NCBI RefSeq assembly: GCF_014201195.1
Contig: NZ_JACHDS010000001.1
Span: 2,914,001-2,978,000, forward strand
DNA length: 64,000 nt
Source: Nocardiopsis mwathae
Lineage (GTDB): Bacteria > Actinomycetota > Actinomycetes > Streptosporangiales > Streptosporangiaceae
Reading direction: 5' to 3'
Numbering within the stretch: the first letter of the stretch is position 1; each line of letters opens with the position of its first letter. The notes below the pieces were generated by a model. The model ran no database searches and was not told the DNA's origin. It saw only the letters and a program-made list of their open reading frames with translations. Both the position numbers and the translations under genes were made by a program. Of the stretch, positions 8,815 to 19,258 are shown one piece after another.

Positions 8815-9456
8815 CTAGTCCGGGCCGCCGGTGGCGTCGCCACCGCCTTGCCCGGGGTCGAGGAGCTTGCGCATGCGCTCCAGGTCCTCGACCGTGTCGA
8901 TGTCGTCGGGGCTGGCCACGTCGTCGCAGTCCACGGGGGTCACCAGGTGGGAGTAGGCGCGGAGGAACGGCCGTGCGCCCACGTCGCCCTCCGCCAGGGC
9001 GTGCACGCTCGGCCAGTGCTCACGCCCGAGCAGAACGGGGTTGCGCAGGTTGCCGCCGTACGTCGCCACGACCGCGCGGGAGCCCTCGGCGTAGGCCTCC
9101 AGCAGCCGGTTCACCGCCGCCGCCGTCACCAGCGGCTGGTCCACCAGGGCGATCACGACGGCGTCGACCTCGGTCGGCATCGCGTCGAGCCCGATGCGCA
9201 GCGACGACCCCATTCCGCTCCGCCACTGCGGGTTGTGCACTGCGGTCGTGCCGTCGACCTCGACCCGCGCAGCTCCTGTCACGACATAGACCGGCACGCA
9301 CCCTCCCTCACACAGGATCCGCACACCCCGGTCGACGAGCCGCTCGCCCGCGAGTTCCACGAGGGCTTTGGGGTTGCCGAGTCGGGTCCCCTCCCCCGCC
9401 GCGAGCAGCAGCCCGGCCACCGGTGTGCCGTCACCGCCTGTCTTGCGTGTCGTCAT
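8815..9456 (-). CDS. MobA/MocA-like nucleotidyltransferase
   Basis: A 213-residue NTP-transferase of the MobA-like family (molybdenum cofactor cytidylyl- or guanylyltransferase type). The nucleotide-binding N-terminus AGLLLAAGEGTRLGNPKALV (about 14-33) is the LAAGxGxRxGxxK signature. VDQPLVTAAAVNRLLEAY is the metal-binding DQP motif. NLRNPVLLGREHW and the C-terminal DIDTVEDLERM also fit the family. It lies downstream of the xdhC gene on the same strand (177-base gap), an association typical of molybdenum hydroxylase maturation. The true substrate could also be another sugar or cofactor phosphate. Confidence 0.82.
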   Translation of the reverse strand: MTTRKTGGDGTPVAGLLLAAGEGTRLGNPKALVELAGERLVDRGVRILCEGGCVPVYVVTGAARVEVDGTTAVHNPQWRSGMGSSLRIGLDAMPTEVDAVVIALVDQPLVTAAAVNRLLEAYAEGSRAVVATYGGNLRNPVLLGREHWPSVHALAEGDVGARPFLRAYSHLVTPVDCDDVASPDDIDTVEDLERMRKLLDPGQGGGDATGGPD

Positions 9457-9633
9457 GACGCGATGATGTCACGCTCGGGACGGTTCGCACCCCTGTCCGC
9501 GATATCACTCCACATGCACCAAGAGCCCGAAACCCCGTACGAACGAAGGATCCGCAGCCAGGGGTGCCCGGATCGTGGGGCCGGTTGGCCGGATCCGGCC
9601 GCAACACCGCTCCGGCGCGGGTTTCCGGCCAGG

Positions 9634-10797
9634 TCACCGCGTGTGAGTCCCGGCTGTCATCTCCGTGGGGACACCGGGTCCCGACGATGCCAGCGGTTCG
9701 GTGTGGATGCGCCCGGTGGTCGACCGCAGGGGGCGCCCGCTGCCTCCCCACCGGGTCTGGATGAGCTCGGCCGCGATCGAGACCGCTGTCTCCTCGGGCG
9801 TACGCGCTCCGAGGTCGAGGCCGATGGGCGAGCGCAGCCGGGCCAGCTCCGTCTCACTCACCCCTTCGTCGCGCAGCCGCGCCATACGGTCGTCGTGGGT
9901 GCGGCGGCTGCCCATCGCCCCGATGTACCCGGCACGGGTGCGCAGAGCCAGCTTCAGCAGCGGGACGTCGAACTTGGGGTCGTGCGTCAGCACGCAGATC
10001 GCCGTCCGCTCGTCGATCTGGTCCTCGACCTCGCCGAGGAAGACGTGCGGCCACTTCACGACCACTTCCTCGGCCCGGGGGAAGCGCTTGGCGGTGGCGA
10101 ACACGGGGCGGGCGTCGCACACCGTCACCCGGTAGCCGAGGTAGGCGCCGATGTCGGCGACGGCGGCGGCGAAGTCGATCGCGCCGAAGACCAGCATCCG
10201 CGGGGCGGGGGCGAAGGACTGCACGAACACTTCGAGTTCGTCGCCGCGCCGCTGCCCGCCGGCTCCGTAGCGGAGGATGCCGGTGCCGCCCTGGGCGAGC
10301 ATGCCCCGGGCGTCGTCGTCCACGGCGGCGTCCAACCGGTCGGTGCCCAGGGTGCCCTCGCTGTGGTCGGGCCAGACGATCCTGCGCCGCCCGAGGCGTC
10401 CCGGCCCGGAGGCGGTGGTGGCGACCGCGACGGGCTGGTGTTCGTCGATCGCGCCGATCACCGCGCCGAGGCGCGGGTGGAGCGTGCGGTTCACCGGCTC
10501 CACGAGGATGTGCAGGGTGCCTCCGCAGGTGAGCCCGACGCTGAACGCCTCGTCGTCGCTGACACCGTAGCTTTCGCGGGCGGGTGTGCCGGTCGCGATG
10601 ACCTGCTGTGCCAGCTCGTAGACCGCACCTTCCACGCACCCCCCGGACACGCTTCCCACGACCTCGCCCGACGCCGCGACCGCCATCGCCGCGCCCGCTT
10701 CGCGCGGGGAGCTGCGGTAGGTGTCGATGACCGTCGCGAGCGCGAAGGTCTCACCGGAGGAGTACAGCTCCCCGACGGCCTTGCGGATGTCACGCAC
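9634..10797 (-). CDS. XdhC/CoxI family protein
   Basis: A 387-residue maturation factor of the kind that binds molybdenum cofactor and helps insert it, sulfurated, into xanthine or CO dehydrogenase. The N-terminal XdhC_CoxI domain has SSPREAGAAMAVAASGEVVG, GGCVEGAVYE and GLTCGGTLHILVEPV. The C-terminal Rossmann-like XdhC domain has PRMLVFGAIDFAAAVADIGA, LTHDPKFDVPLLKLAL, YIGAMGSRRTHDDRMARL and SPIGLDLGARTPEETAVSIA. GTG 10797 is chosen because GGAGGAG lies 8 bases upstream and the family starts at RDIRKAV; the longer frame is a non-coding extension. No dehydrogenase subunit gene is next to it, so its client must be encoded elsewhere. Confidence 0.93.
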   Translation of the reverse strand: MRDIRKAVGELYSSGETFALATVIDTYRSSPREAGAAMAVAASGEVVGSVSGGCVEGAVYELAQQVIATGTPARESYGVSDDEAFSVGLTCGGTLHILVEPVNRTLHPRLGAVIGAIDEHQPVAVATTASGPGRLGRRRIVWPDHSEGTLGTDRLDAAVDDDARGMLAQGGTGILRYGAGGQRRGDELEVFVQSFAPAPRMLVFGAIDFAAAVADIGAYLGYRVTVCDARPVFATAKRFPRAEEVVVKWPHVFLGEVEDQIDERTAICVLTHDPKFDVPLLKLALRTRAGYIGAMGSRRTHDDRMARLRDEGVSETELARLRSPIGLDLGARTPEETAVSIAAELIQTRWGGSGRPLRSTTGRIHTEPLASSGPGVPTEMTAGTHTR

Positions 10798-10891
10798 GTT
10801 TCCAGCTCCTCCTCCGGCCCTGGCGGCGGTCGGTCGGCGCACGCGGAACGTCGCCGTCCGCGGCCGCGTGCACCGCCCGGAATGCCAGGCT

Positions 10892-10909
10892 ATGTGTTCC
10901 GCGACACAT
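10892..10909. promoter_or_regulatory. Inverted repeat upstream of xdhC
   Basis: Perfect arms ATGTGT (10892-10897) and ACACAT (10904-10909) separated by 6 bases, about 95 bases upstream of the xdhC start. TGTG...CACA half-sites are reminiscent of Crp/FNR-family operators, though the inner bases do not fit the consensus. An operator role is inference. Confidence 0.3.
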
Positions 10910-11032
10910 TCGCAGAGACCGTGATCCTCCAAAGATCGCACATGTCTCTCGTACCCGGACACAGGACCGTTCGGGGGCCGCCGACGCCCCGCGCGCGGCG
11001 GTTGCGGCCGGCGGCGGAGACGGGAGAGCGGA

Positions 11033-11497
11033 TCAGCGCTCGGGTTCCTCGGCTTCCCCGCGTTCGTGGAGCAGGGTGCGGAACTCGGCGAGGTTGGTCT
11101 GGGCGAGCTCGCCGTCGTTGCTCTGGATGCCCATGACCGCCAGCGTCGACCCGTCGGCCAGGTCGATGGACGGCCAGGGCTCCCCCACCGGCATGCGGAT
11201 GTCGACGATCTCCGGCCACTCCAGCACGTGCGTTCGGATGCCGTTGACCACGGTCACCCGGTCCTCGGCGGCGGTCAGCCGCGGCCGCGCGAGCAGGTGC
11301 AGGGCGCCCACACCGACCAGGCCCATCATGACCAGGCCGACCCGGTCCTGCGGCCGCCAGTCCACCGGGAGGACGATGGCCAGGACCACCATAGTGGCCA
11401 GTGTCACCGCAGCCAGCCCGTAGGCGACGATGCGGATGTTGCGCGGGCGCCATGTCACGGGGAGCCCCCGTTTCGGCCTGTCGACCGGCTCGCTCAA
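11033..11497 (-). CDS. PH-domain membrane protein downstream of ribH
   Basis: A 154-residue protein with two adjacent membrane segments (IVAYGLAAVTLATMVVLAIV and VGLVMMGLVGVGALHLLA). A bacterial PH-like domain follows, with LTAAEDRVTVVNGIRTHVLE, VDIRMPVGEPWPSIDLADG and AEFRTLLHERG. Such proteins commonly follow ribH in actinobacterial riboflavin operons; their function is unknown. The start is TTG 11497 with AGAGGGA upstream. Longer frames extend back through the ribH end and are Arg/Pro-rich shadow. The gap to ribH is only 55 bases, so co-transcription is likely. Confidence 0.75.
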   Translation of the reverse strand: MSEPVDRPKRGLPVTWRPRNIRIVAYGLAAVTLATMVVLAIVLPVDWRPQDRVGLVMMGLVGVGALHLLARPRLTAAEDRVTVVNGIRTHVLEWPEIVDIRMPVGEPWPSIDLADGSTLAVMGIQSNDGELAQTNLAEFRTLLHERGEAEEPER

Positions 11498-11552
11498 CGG
11501 TCCCTCTTCTCTCGTGTCCAGCGGCGCCAACGTTCTCCCTCTACCCTTCGGA

Positions 11553-13498
<1,946 letters not shown>

Positions 13499-13528
13499 CG
13501 TGGCTCCTTGGCCTGCTGGGACTTGCTC

Positions 13529-13560
13529 GGCTGCGGGGTCGGCTGCGGGGTCGGCTGCGG
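13529..13560. repeat. 12-bp tandem repeat ahead of ribBA
   Basis: The unit GGCTGCGGGGTC occurs 2.7 times in a row between the ribM stop and the preferred ribBA start. Read in the ribBA frame it would encode repeated Ala-Ala-Asp-Pro. It may be non-coding spacer or part of a longer RibBA N-terminus. Confidence 0.6.
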
Positions 13561-13602
13561 GAACTGCGCTGGTCGTCGGCTGGAGGCGGCCGGGTTCGGG
13601 GG

Positions 13603-14289
13603 TCATGCGCCCACGCCCGCCGGGTCGGGCGGTGCGGGCTCGGCGGTGGAGGCGCGCTCGCGGGTCCGGTACTGGCGCATCCAGTCGCGGATCCCCAACA
13701 GGGCCAGGACGAAGAAGACTCCGTAGACGATGCCGGTGACCCACAGGCCCGACATGAGCGCCAGCGGCACGCCGACCAGGTCGACGATGATCCACACGAA
13801 CCAGAAGTCGATCAGCGCACGGCTCTGGGCGAAGGTCGCGACGGCGCTGCCGACGAAGATGAAGGCGTCCGGCCAGGGGGCCCAGGACAGCCCGGTGGCC
13901 TCGAAGGCCAGCGCCACGGCGATGGTGCCGCCGATGAGCGCTCCGAGCAGCAGCCCGCGTTCGTGGGAGGTGGCCGGCCGCACCCTCAACTCGGCGCCGC
14001 CGCGGGTCTGCCGGGCCCAGCGGGTCCAGCCGTAGGCCACCAGGCCGATGAACATGACCTGCTTGAGGGCGTTACCGGTGAGGTGCGCGTCGATGGAGAC
14101 CGCGAAGAGCAGCACGGCCCCGGTGAGCTGCACGGGCCAGGTCCAGATGGAGCGCCGGATGGCCAGCGCGACGGTGCCGAGCGCCGCGAGGTTGCCGATG
14201 AGGTCGGCCCACCGGACGTGCTCGCCGAAGAGGGTGAATCCGGCGTAGGCCCACTGCAGCCACCACACGCCGGTGGACACGTCGCCCAT
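13603..14289 (-). CDS. ribM: PnuC-family transporter, probable riboflavin importer RibM
   Basis: A 228-residue membrane protein of the PnuC family with about seven hydrophobic segments, such as [55 protein letters not shown] and [15 protein letters not shown]. Paralogues of PnuC inside actinobacterial riboflavin operons (RibM of Corynebacterium glutamicum and Streptomyces davawensis) import riboflavin by facilitated diffusion. The position between ribE and ribBA under an FMN riboswitch matches that setting, so riboflavin is more likely than nicotinamide riboside as substrate. Its ATG overlaps the ribE stop in an ATGA, implying translational coupling. Confidence 0.85.
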   Translation of the reverse strand: MGDVSTGVWWLQWAYAGFTLFGEHVRWADLIGNLAALGTVALAIRRSIWTWPVQLTGAVLLFAVSIDAHLTGNALKQVMFIGLVAYGWTRWARQTRGGAELRVRPATSHERGLLLGALIGGTIAVALAFEATGLSWAPWPDAFIFVGSAVATFAQSRALIDFWFVWIIVDLVGVPLALMSGLWVTGIVYGVFFVLALLGIRDWMRQYRTRERASTAEPAPPDPAGVGA

Positions 14290-14939
14290 CAGGCGCCCTG
14301 CCCTTCGCGCGGGTCGGCCGGGCGCGGGTCGGCCGCGGCGCCGGTGAAGCCGACGAGCCGCTCGACGTACTTCGCGACGATGTCGACTTCGAGGTTGACC
14401 GGGTCGCCGACGGCCTTGCGGCCGAGGGTGGTGAGGTCGAGCGTGGTGGGGATGAGACCGATGGTCAGTGAGCCGGGTTCGACGGAGACGACGGTGAGGC
14501 TGACGCCGTCGACCGTGATGGAACCCTTCTCCACGACGTAGCGGGCCAGGTCGTCGGGGAGCGCGATGCGGACCGTCTCCCAGCGCGAGCCGGGGACGCG
14601 CCGCAGGATCCACCCGGTGCCGTCCACGTGGCCCTGGACGATGTGGCCGCCGAGCCGGTCGGACACCTTGGCGGCGCGTTCGAGGTTGACGGGGGACCCG
14701 GGGCGCAGCGCGCCGAGGCTGGAGCGGTCCAGCGTCTCCTTCATCACATCGGCGGTGAACGTGCCGCCGGTGCTGTCGGTGACGGTCAGGCAGACGCCGT
14801 TGACCGCGATCGAGTCGCCGTGCCGAGCATCGGAGGTCACCAGCGGGCCGCGTACCGCGAGCCTGACGGCCGCACCGTCGGCGCCGTCGGGCGTGATCGC
14901 CTCGACCTCGCCCAGTTCCTCGACGATTCCGGTGAACAT
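14289..14939 (-). CDS. ribE: Riboflavin synthase alpha subunit
   Basis: Dismutates two dimethyl-ribityllumazines to riboflavin and the pyrimidine precursor. The 216-residue protein shows the duplicated barrel of the family. The first half starts [12 protein letters not shown] and carries [13 protein letters not shown]. The second carries [24 protein letters not shown] and [20 protein letters not shown]. It is first in the operon, about 135 bases downstream of the FMN aptamer. Its purine-rich ribosome site lies in the right arm of a hairpin (14948-14979), consistent with control of initiation. Confidence 0.96.
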   Translation of the reverse strand: MFTGIVEELGEVEAITPDGADGAAVRLAVRGPLVTSDARHGDSIAVNGVCLTVTDSTGGTFTADVMKETLDRSSLGALRPGSPVNLERAAKVSDRLGGHIVQGHVDGTGWILRRVPGSRWETVRIALPDDLARYVVEKGSITVDGVSLTVVSVEPGSLTIGLIPTTLDLTTLGRKAVGDPVNLEVDIVAKYVERLVGFTGAAADPRPADPREGQGA

Positions 14940-14947
14940 GTCCGGGC

Positions 14948-14979
14948 CATCCCCTTCACCTGGTCAGGCTCCGGGGATG
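14948..14979 (-). promoter_or_regulatory. Hairpin overlapping the ribE ribosome site
   Basis: Perfect 7-base arms CATCCCC/GGGGATG (14948-14954 and 14973-14979) lie directly before the ribE ATG. The arm nearest the start contains the AAGGGGA-type Shine-Dalgarno on the mRNA. Two further perfect hairpins lie between it and the aptamer (14986-15003 and 15032-15049). Together they look like the expression platform of the FMN riboswitch acting on translation; this is inferred from pairing only. Confidence 0.5.
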
Positions 14980-15074
14980 AATGCCGAGCGGCGGATGCCG
15001 CTCAGCGGACCGGATGATGTGCGCCCCACCGCCGCCACGTCCGTGGCGGAGCGGTCGGCCGCCCATCCGGTCCC

Positions 15075-15203
15075 ACGCGTACTGCCTCCCATCCGGACTT
15101 TCACCGTCGGTACCGGAATTTCACCGGTTCAACCGGCCGATGGCTTCGGCCGGGTCGCGGACTTTCACCGCCGGTTCGGACTTTCACCGACCCCGGAGCA
15201 CGC
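15075..15203 (-). promoter_or_regulatory. FMN riboswitch (RFN element)
   Basis: On the minus strand the conserved RFN blocks occur in order: GGGGTCGGTGAAAGTCCGAA, CCGGCGGTGAAAGTCCGCGA, GGTTGAACCGGTGAAATTCC, then ACCGACGGTGAAAGTCCGGA followed by a GGGAGGCAG-type closing segment. The aptamer binds FMN and shuts down riboflavin genes when flavin is plentiful. It precedes ribE-ribM-ribBA-ribH, all flavin genes. The repeated GGTGAAAGTCC boxes belong to the aptamer and are not an independent repeat. Confidence 0.95.
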
Positions 15204-15341
15204 GTTTGGACAACGTCTCGGTCAACAAGTGTGCCATGAAGGAGTATTCCCGTCGCACCCCAGCCCCCGGAAAACGCGCGCGGCCCCGCTGGGGGTGACG
15301 CACACCACAGGGCCGAACGCGGCTCGCCGACCGTCCTCAAC

Positions 15342-15415
15342 CCTGCGTTGATCTCGGAGATATCGGGGTGAAAATCGGCGCCGATACCCCACTAGCTCCG
15401 AGATCAACGGCGGAG
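15342..15415. repeat. Long palindromic intergenic repeat, copy 1
   Basis: A 74-bp element nearly identical to copy 2 at 15723-15796. It has nested symmetry: outer arms GTTGATCTCGGAG and CTCCGAGATCAAC (13 bp, perfect here), middle arms GGGGT/ACCCC, and a central palindrome ATCGGCGCCGAT. It lies between the riboflavin leader and rpe with no gene. It may be a REP/MITE-like dispersed element or a strong structured RNA. Confidence 0.85.
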
Positions 15416-15722
15416 GGAGCGGGAAAGCGCTGTCCCGAGTCCGAACCCCGGTGGCGCTCGGGTGAAGGGTGCCCGGATCGGGGGATCCGGGCGGGCTGGA
15501 CGGGTTCACCTCGATGACCATGGGAAAAAATCCGGCGAAACGGGCGCGATGAGATACGAGCCCATGATCATGTCCGGGCAGACCCCTGGGCTCTCGGATC
15601 GCGGAAACCGCTGCACGCGAAGCGGAAACCCGGACTTTCGGCCGGCCCCAAGCCGCCGGTCCACCCACCCCCAACCGCCCACCGGGCCCGAACGACCGCC
15701 GGACACCGGTTTCCCGCCCCCT
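15416..15722. other. Spacer between palindromic repeats, no gene seen
   Basis: About 300 bases between the two palindromic copies. Frames through it give Pro/Arg-rich translations with no domain, ribosome site or family pattern. I see no tRNA, promoter or transposase remnant. Confidence 0.4.
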
Positions 15723-15796
15723 CCTGCGTTGATCTCGGAGATATCGGGGTGAAAATCGGCGCCGATACCCCACTAGCTCCGAGATCGACGGAGGAG
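15723..15796. repeat. Long palindromic intergenic repeat, copy 2
   Basis: Same 74-bp element as copy 1 in the same orientation, offset 381 bases, differing at two positions near the right end. One of these (A to G) breaks a base pair of the outer arm. It ends about 25 bases from the rpe stop and could also act as the rpe terminator. Confidence 0.85.
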
Positions 15797-15819
15797 GGGG
15801 TGACGTCGTCGGCGAAAGG

Positions 15820-16488
15820 TCAGCGGGACGACGCCTCGACCGCCTGGGCGCGCAGGGCGTCGACGGCCGCGGCCGGGTCGTCGGCGCCGTAGACCGCCGA
15901 GCCGGCGACGAAGACGTCGGCGCCCGCGGCGGCGGCGCGCTCGATCGTCTCGGTGCTGACACCGCCGTCGACCTGGAGCCACACCTGGGCGCCGGTGCTG
16001 TCGATGAGCTTGCGGGCGCGCTCGATCTTGGGCAGCACGATGTCGATGAACTTCTGCCCGCCGAACCCGGGCTCGACCGTCATCAGGAGCATCATGTCCA
16101 CCTCCGGGAGGAGGTCGGCGTAGGACTCCAGCGGTGTGGCCGGGTTGAGGGCGAGTCCGGCGCGGGCGCCCTGGCGGCGGATCTCGCGCAGAGTGCGGAC
16201 CGGCGCGCCGGCGGCCTCGGCGTGGATGGTGACGCTCCCGGCGCCGGCCTCGGCGTAGGCCGGGGCCCAGCGGTCGGGGTCCTCGATCATCAGATGGCAG
16301 TCCAGGGGCAGCGATGCGGCCTTGCGGAGCGATTCGACGATCGGCAGGCCGAGGGTCAGGTTGGGGACGAAATGGTTGTCCATGACGTCGACATGGAGCC
16401 AGTCGGCCGAGTTCGCGACCGCCGCGGCCTCATCTGCGAGGTGGGCGAAGTCGGCGGAGAGGATGCTAGGAGAGATCTGGATTGCCAC
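15820..16488 (-). CDS. rpe: Ribulose-phosphate 3-epimerase
   Basis: Interconverts ribulose 5-phosphate and xylulose 5-phosphate in the pentose phosphate pathway. The 222-residue TIM barrel starts [19 protein letters not shown]. It then shows [18 protein letters not shown] (metal-binding His and Asp), [33 protein letters not shown] and [20 protein letters not shown] with the phosphate-binding GS near the end. GTG 16488 is chosen because the family begins at this motif. It follows rsmB on the same strand, an arrangement (fmt-rsmB-rpe) common in actinobacteria. Confidence 0.96.
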   Translation of the reverse strand: MAIQISPSILSADFAHLADEAAAVANSADWLHVDVMDNHFVPNLTLGLPIVESLRKAASLPLDCHLMIEDPDRWAPAYAEAGAGSVTIHAEAAGAPVRTLREIRRQGARAGLALNPATPLESYADLLPEVDMMLLMTVEPGFGGQKFIDIVLPKIERARKLIDSTGAQVWLQVDGGVSTETIERAAAAGADVFVAGSAVYGADDPAAAVDALRAQAVEASSR

Positions 16489-16522
16489 GGCTCCGAGTCT
16501 AGCCAGCGGGCCGCCGCGACCT

Positions 16523-16577
16523 GCGCGGCCGGGTGGTCGCGCAGGCGCGGCCGGGTGGTCGCGCAGGCGCGGTCGGG
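16523..16577. repeat. 22-bp tandem repeat between rsmB and rpe
   Basis: The unit GCGCGGCCGGGTGGTCGCGC plus AG occurs 2.5 times (16523-16544, 16545-16566, then a partial copy with one change). It lies in the gap between the rsmB stop and the rpe start. Each unit has short inverted ends (GCGCG/CGCGC) and could fold back. No coding role is seen. Confidence 0.7.
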
Positions 16578-16592
16578 ACGGGGGCGGCGTCC

Positions 16593-18053
16593 TCAGCTCT
16601 TGCGCAGGAGCGCCAGGAACATCGCGTCGGTGCCGTGGCGGTGCGGCCAGAACTGCACGTAGTCGCCGGTCGCCACGTCGGGGATGTCGTCGAGGAAGTC
16701 GGCCGCGCGCAGTACTGCCGCGTCCGAGCGGCCGGCGAGCACGTCCTCGACCACGCCCCGGGTTTCCGGGAGGTGCGGGGAGCAGGTCACATAGGCGACG
16801 ACGCCGCCGGGGCGCGCCGCGTCCAGGGCGCGCGCGAGCAGGTCGCGCTGGAGGGGCGCCAGCTCGCCGGCGGTCTCGGGGGTGCGCCGCCAGCGCGATT
16901 CGGGGCGTCGGCGCAGCGCGCCCATGCCGGTGCAGGGGACGTCGACGAGCACCCGGTCGAAGGCACCGTCGCGCCAGGCGGGCCGGGTCGAGTCGGCCAC
17001 GACGACGCGTCCGGCGTCGCGCACCGAGCGGTGCACGGCCTGGGCGACCAGCCCGGCCCGGGCCGGCTGCACCTCGGCGGCGAGCAGCCGGGCGTCGCGC
17101 TGCCCGGCCAGCCCGGCCAGCAGTCCGGCCTTGCCGCCGGGGCCGGCGCACATGTCGAGCCATCGGGTGTCCGCACCGGCCACCGAGACGCGGGTGAGCG
17201 CGAGCGCGACCAGCTGGCTGGCCTCGTCCTGCACGGCGGCGCGGCGCTGGCGCACCTCGCGCAGCAGGGCGGGGTCGCCTTCGGGCAGGTAGGCGGCGAA
17301 GGGCGAGTAGCGGGCCGCGGTGGCGCCGCCTTCGACGAGGTCGGCGACGCTGGCACGGCCCGGTTTGGCGACGAGTGTCACGCGGGGGCGCTCATTGTGC
17401 GCGGCGAGCAGAGGTTCGGTCTCGTCGAGGCGGCCTTCGGGGTCGTCGCCGAGTGCGGCGGCCAGGGCGGACACCATCCAGCGCGGGTGGCTGTGGACCA
17501 CGGCGAGGTGGCCCGTCGGGTCGGTGTCGCGGTCGGGGGCGACGACGGCGAGCCAGGCTTCCAGGTCGCGGGCGCCGACCTTGCGGAGCACGGCGTTGAC
17601 GAAGCGGGCGCGGTGGTGGCCTACGACCCGCCGGGCGATGTCGACGGTGGAGTTGACGGCCGCGTGCGGCGGGATGTTGGTGGACAGCTGCTGGTGGGCA
17701 CCGAGGCGCAGCACCGGCAGCACCTCCGTGTCGACGGACGTCAGCGACCGGTCGATGCAGGCGTCGAGGATCGCGTCGTAGGTTCCCTGGCGGCGCAGCG
17801 TGCCGTAGGTGAGTTCGGTGGCCAGCGCCGCGTCCCGCCCGGTGATGTTGCGCTCACGGAGAAGTGCGGGCAGGAGGAGGTTCGCGTAGGCGTCGCGCTC
17901 CTCGACGGCGCGCAGGACGTCATAGGCGGTCCTGCGCGCCGGGTCCCGGGGGGTGGGCGGTGCCGCCGGGTTCTTCTTCCCCTTGCCGCCCTGGGCACCG
18001 CCGCCCTTGGGACGGCGGGACGGGCGGTAGGGGGAACGGGAGCGGTCGGTCAC
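16593..18053 (-). CDS. rsmB: 16S rRNA (cytosine-5-)-methyltransferase, RsmB family
   Basis: Methylates a cytosine of 16S rRNA (C967 in E. coli) using SAM. The 486-residue protein has a Lys/Pro-rich tail, then a NusB-like helical domain ([20 protein letters not shown] and [13 protein letters not shown]). The methyltransferase domain follows, with SAM site [33 protein letters not shown] carrying one active-site cysteine and [10 protein letters not shown] carrying the other. GTG 18053 follows from the family's variable basic tail; a GAGG site lies 11 bases upstream. It lies between fmt and rpe on the same strand. Confidence 0.94.
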   Translation of the reverse strand: MTDRSRSPYRPSRRPKGGGAQGGKGKKNPAAPPTPRDPARRTAYDVLRAVEERDAYANLLLPALLRERNITGRDAALATELTYGTLRRQGTYDAILDACIDRSLTSVDTEVLPVLRLGAHQQLSTNIPPHAAVNSTVDIARRVVGHHRARFVNAVLRKVGARDLEAWLAVVAPDRDTDPTGHLAVVHSHPRWMVSALAAALGDDPEGRLDETEPLLAAHNERPRVTLVAKPGRASVADLVEGGATAARYSPFAAYLPEGDPALLREVRQRRAAVQDEASQLVALALTRVSVAGADTRWLDMCAGPGGKAGLLAGLAGQRDARLLAAEVQPARAGLVAQAVHRSVRDAGRVVVADSTRPAWRDGAFDRVLVDVPCTGMGALRRRPESRWRRTPETAGELAPLQRDLLARALDAARPGGVVAYVTCSPHLPETRGVVEDVLAGRSDAAVLRAADFLDDIPDVATGDYVQFWPHRHGTDAMFLALLRKS

Positions 18054-18183
18054 GTCGGAATCAACCTCATGCCTGGAGAACAGCGCCGCGAAAACGCCGG
18101 ATGCCGGAGAACGTCGGATGGCCCGCCTCGGCGCGTCCGCCTCCGGACACCGATCGGGCCACTCGTGTCGAGGATACGGCAGC

Positions 18184-19113
18184 TCAGCCGCCGAGGTGGT
18201 CGTCGTCGGCCGGGCGCACGCCGCGCGCCCAGTCGACGGCGGCCATCGGCCGCTTGCCCTGCGGCTGCACCTCACCGAGTTCGACGGGGTGGGTGGCGGT
18301 GCCGACGAGCACCCTCTTCTTCTCCACGGCGAGGCGGCCCGGGGGCAGCGGCTCGGCGTCGGGGACGGGCGCCACGGGGCCGAGCTTGATCCGCGTGCCG
18401 CGGAACGTCGACCAGGCGCCCGGCGCCGGTGTGCAGGCGCGGATGAGCCGGTCGACGCGCATGGCCGGGGCTCCGAAGTCGGCCTCGGCGTCGGCGGGGG
18501 TGAGCTTGGGGGCATAGGACACCCCGTCGCCGCTCTGCGGGCGGGCCGCGAGCTCGCCGGACTCGATGCCGTCGAGGGTACGCAGCAGCAGGTCGGCGCC
18601 GGAGTGGGAGAGGCGGGTGAGCAGTTCGCCGCTGGTGTCGCGGGCGCCGATGGGCTCGGTCAGCATCCCGTAGACCGGACCGGAGTCCAGGTCGCGCACG
18701 ATCTCGAAGGTGGCGGCGCCGGTGACGTCGTCCCCGTGCAGGATCGCGTGCTGGACGGGCGCGGCCCCGCGCCAGGCCGGTAGCAGGGAGAAGTGCAGGT
18801 TGACCCAGCCGTGCCTGGGGATGTCCAGCGCCTCCTGTCCCAGGAGTGCGCCGTAGGCGACGACCGGGCAGCAGTCGGGGGCGATCGCGCGCAGGCGGTC
18901 CAGGAACTCCGGGTCACGCGCCTTGGCAGGCTTGAGCACCTCCAGCCCGGCCTCGGCCGCGACCTCGGCGATCGGACTCGCGCTCACCTTGCGGCCCCGC
19001 CCGGAGACGGCGTCGGGCCGGGTCACCACGGCCGCCACCTCGTGCTCCGACTCCAGGAGCAGCTTCAGCGAGGGCACCGCGACCTCGGGGGTTCCAGCGA
19101 AGACCAGCTTCAT
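18184..19113 (-). CDS. fmt: Methionyl-tRNA formyltransferase
   Basis: Formylates initiator Met-tRNA with 10-formyltetrahydrofolate. The 309-residue protein begins [20 protein letters not shown]. It has [20 protein letters not shown] (folate site), [20 protein letters not shown] (the SLLPxxRGAAPxxxAI signature with catalytic Asn/His), and the C-terminal tRNA-binding beta-barrel with FRGTRIKLG. Length is normal. It is divergent from priA and upstream of rsmB and rpe on the minus strand. Confidence 0.97.
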   Translation of the reverse strand: MKLVFAGTPEVAVPSLKLLLESEHEVAAVVTRPDAVSGRGRKVSASPIAEVAAEAGLEVLKPAKARDPEFLDRLRAIAPDCCPVVAYGALLGQEALDIPRHGWVNLHFSLLPAWRGAAPVQHAILHGDDVTGAATFEIVRDLDSGPVYGMLTEPIGARDTSGELLTRLSHSGADLLLRTLDGIESGELAARPQSGDGVSYAPKLTPADAEADFGAPAMRVDRLIRACTPAPGAWSTFRGTRIKLGPVAPVPDAEPLPPGRLAVEKKRVLVGTATHPVELGEVQPQGKRPMAAVDWARGVRPADDDHLGG

Positions 19114-19258
19114 CGATATCTCGTTCCTTCACCACTGTCCGGCATGACGCTCGGATCCTTGTTCTATCAGCCGTTCCGCCCGGAACGCGGCCCGCACGAT
19201 CCACAGGCGCGGCCGACGGCGCAGGAGTCGTGGGTGCCCTCTGGTACACCTGACGGTG

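Noticed and set aside
15075-15203. Four GGTGAAAGTCC-like boxes as a separate direct repeat or CRISPR-like array
   Set aside because: They are the conserved boxes of the FMN aptamer in the correct order and spacing.
15222-15962. Minus-strand frame containing a twice-repeated VGYRRRFSPRYLRDQRR peptide
   Set aside because: The peptide is just the translation of the palindromic DNA repeat; the rest of the frame is low-complexity and antisense or out of frame to rpe.
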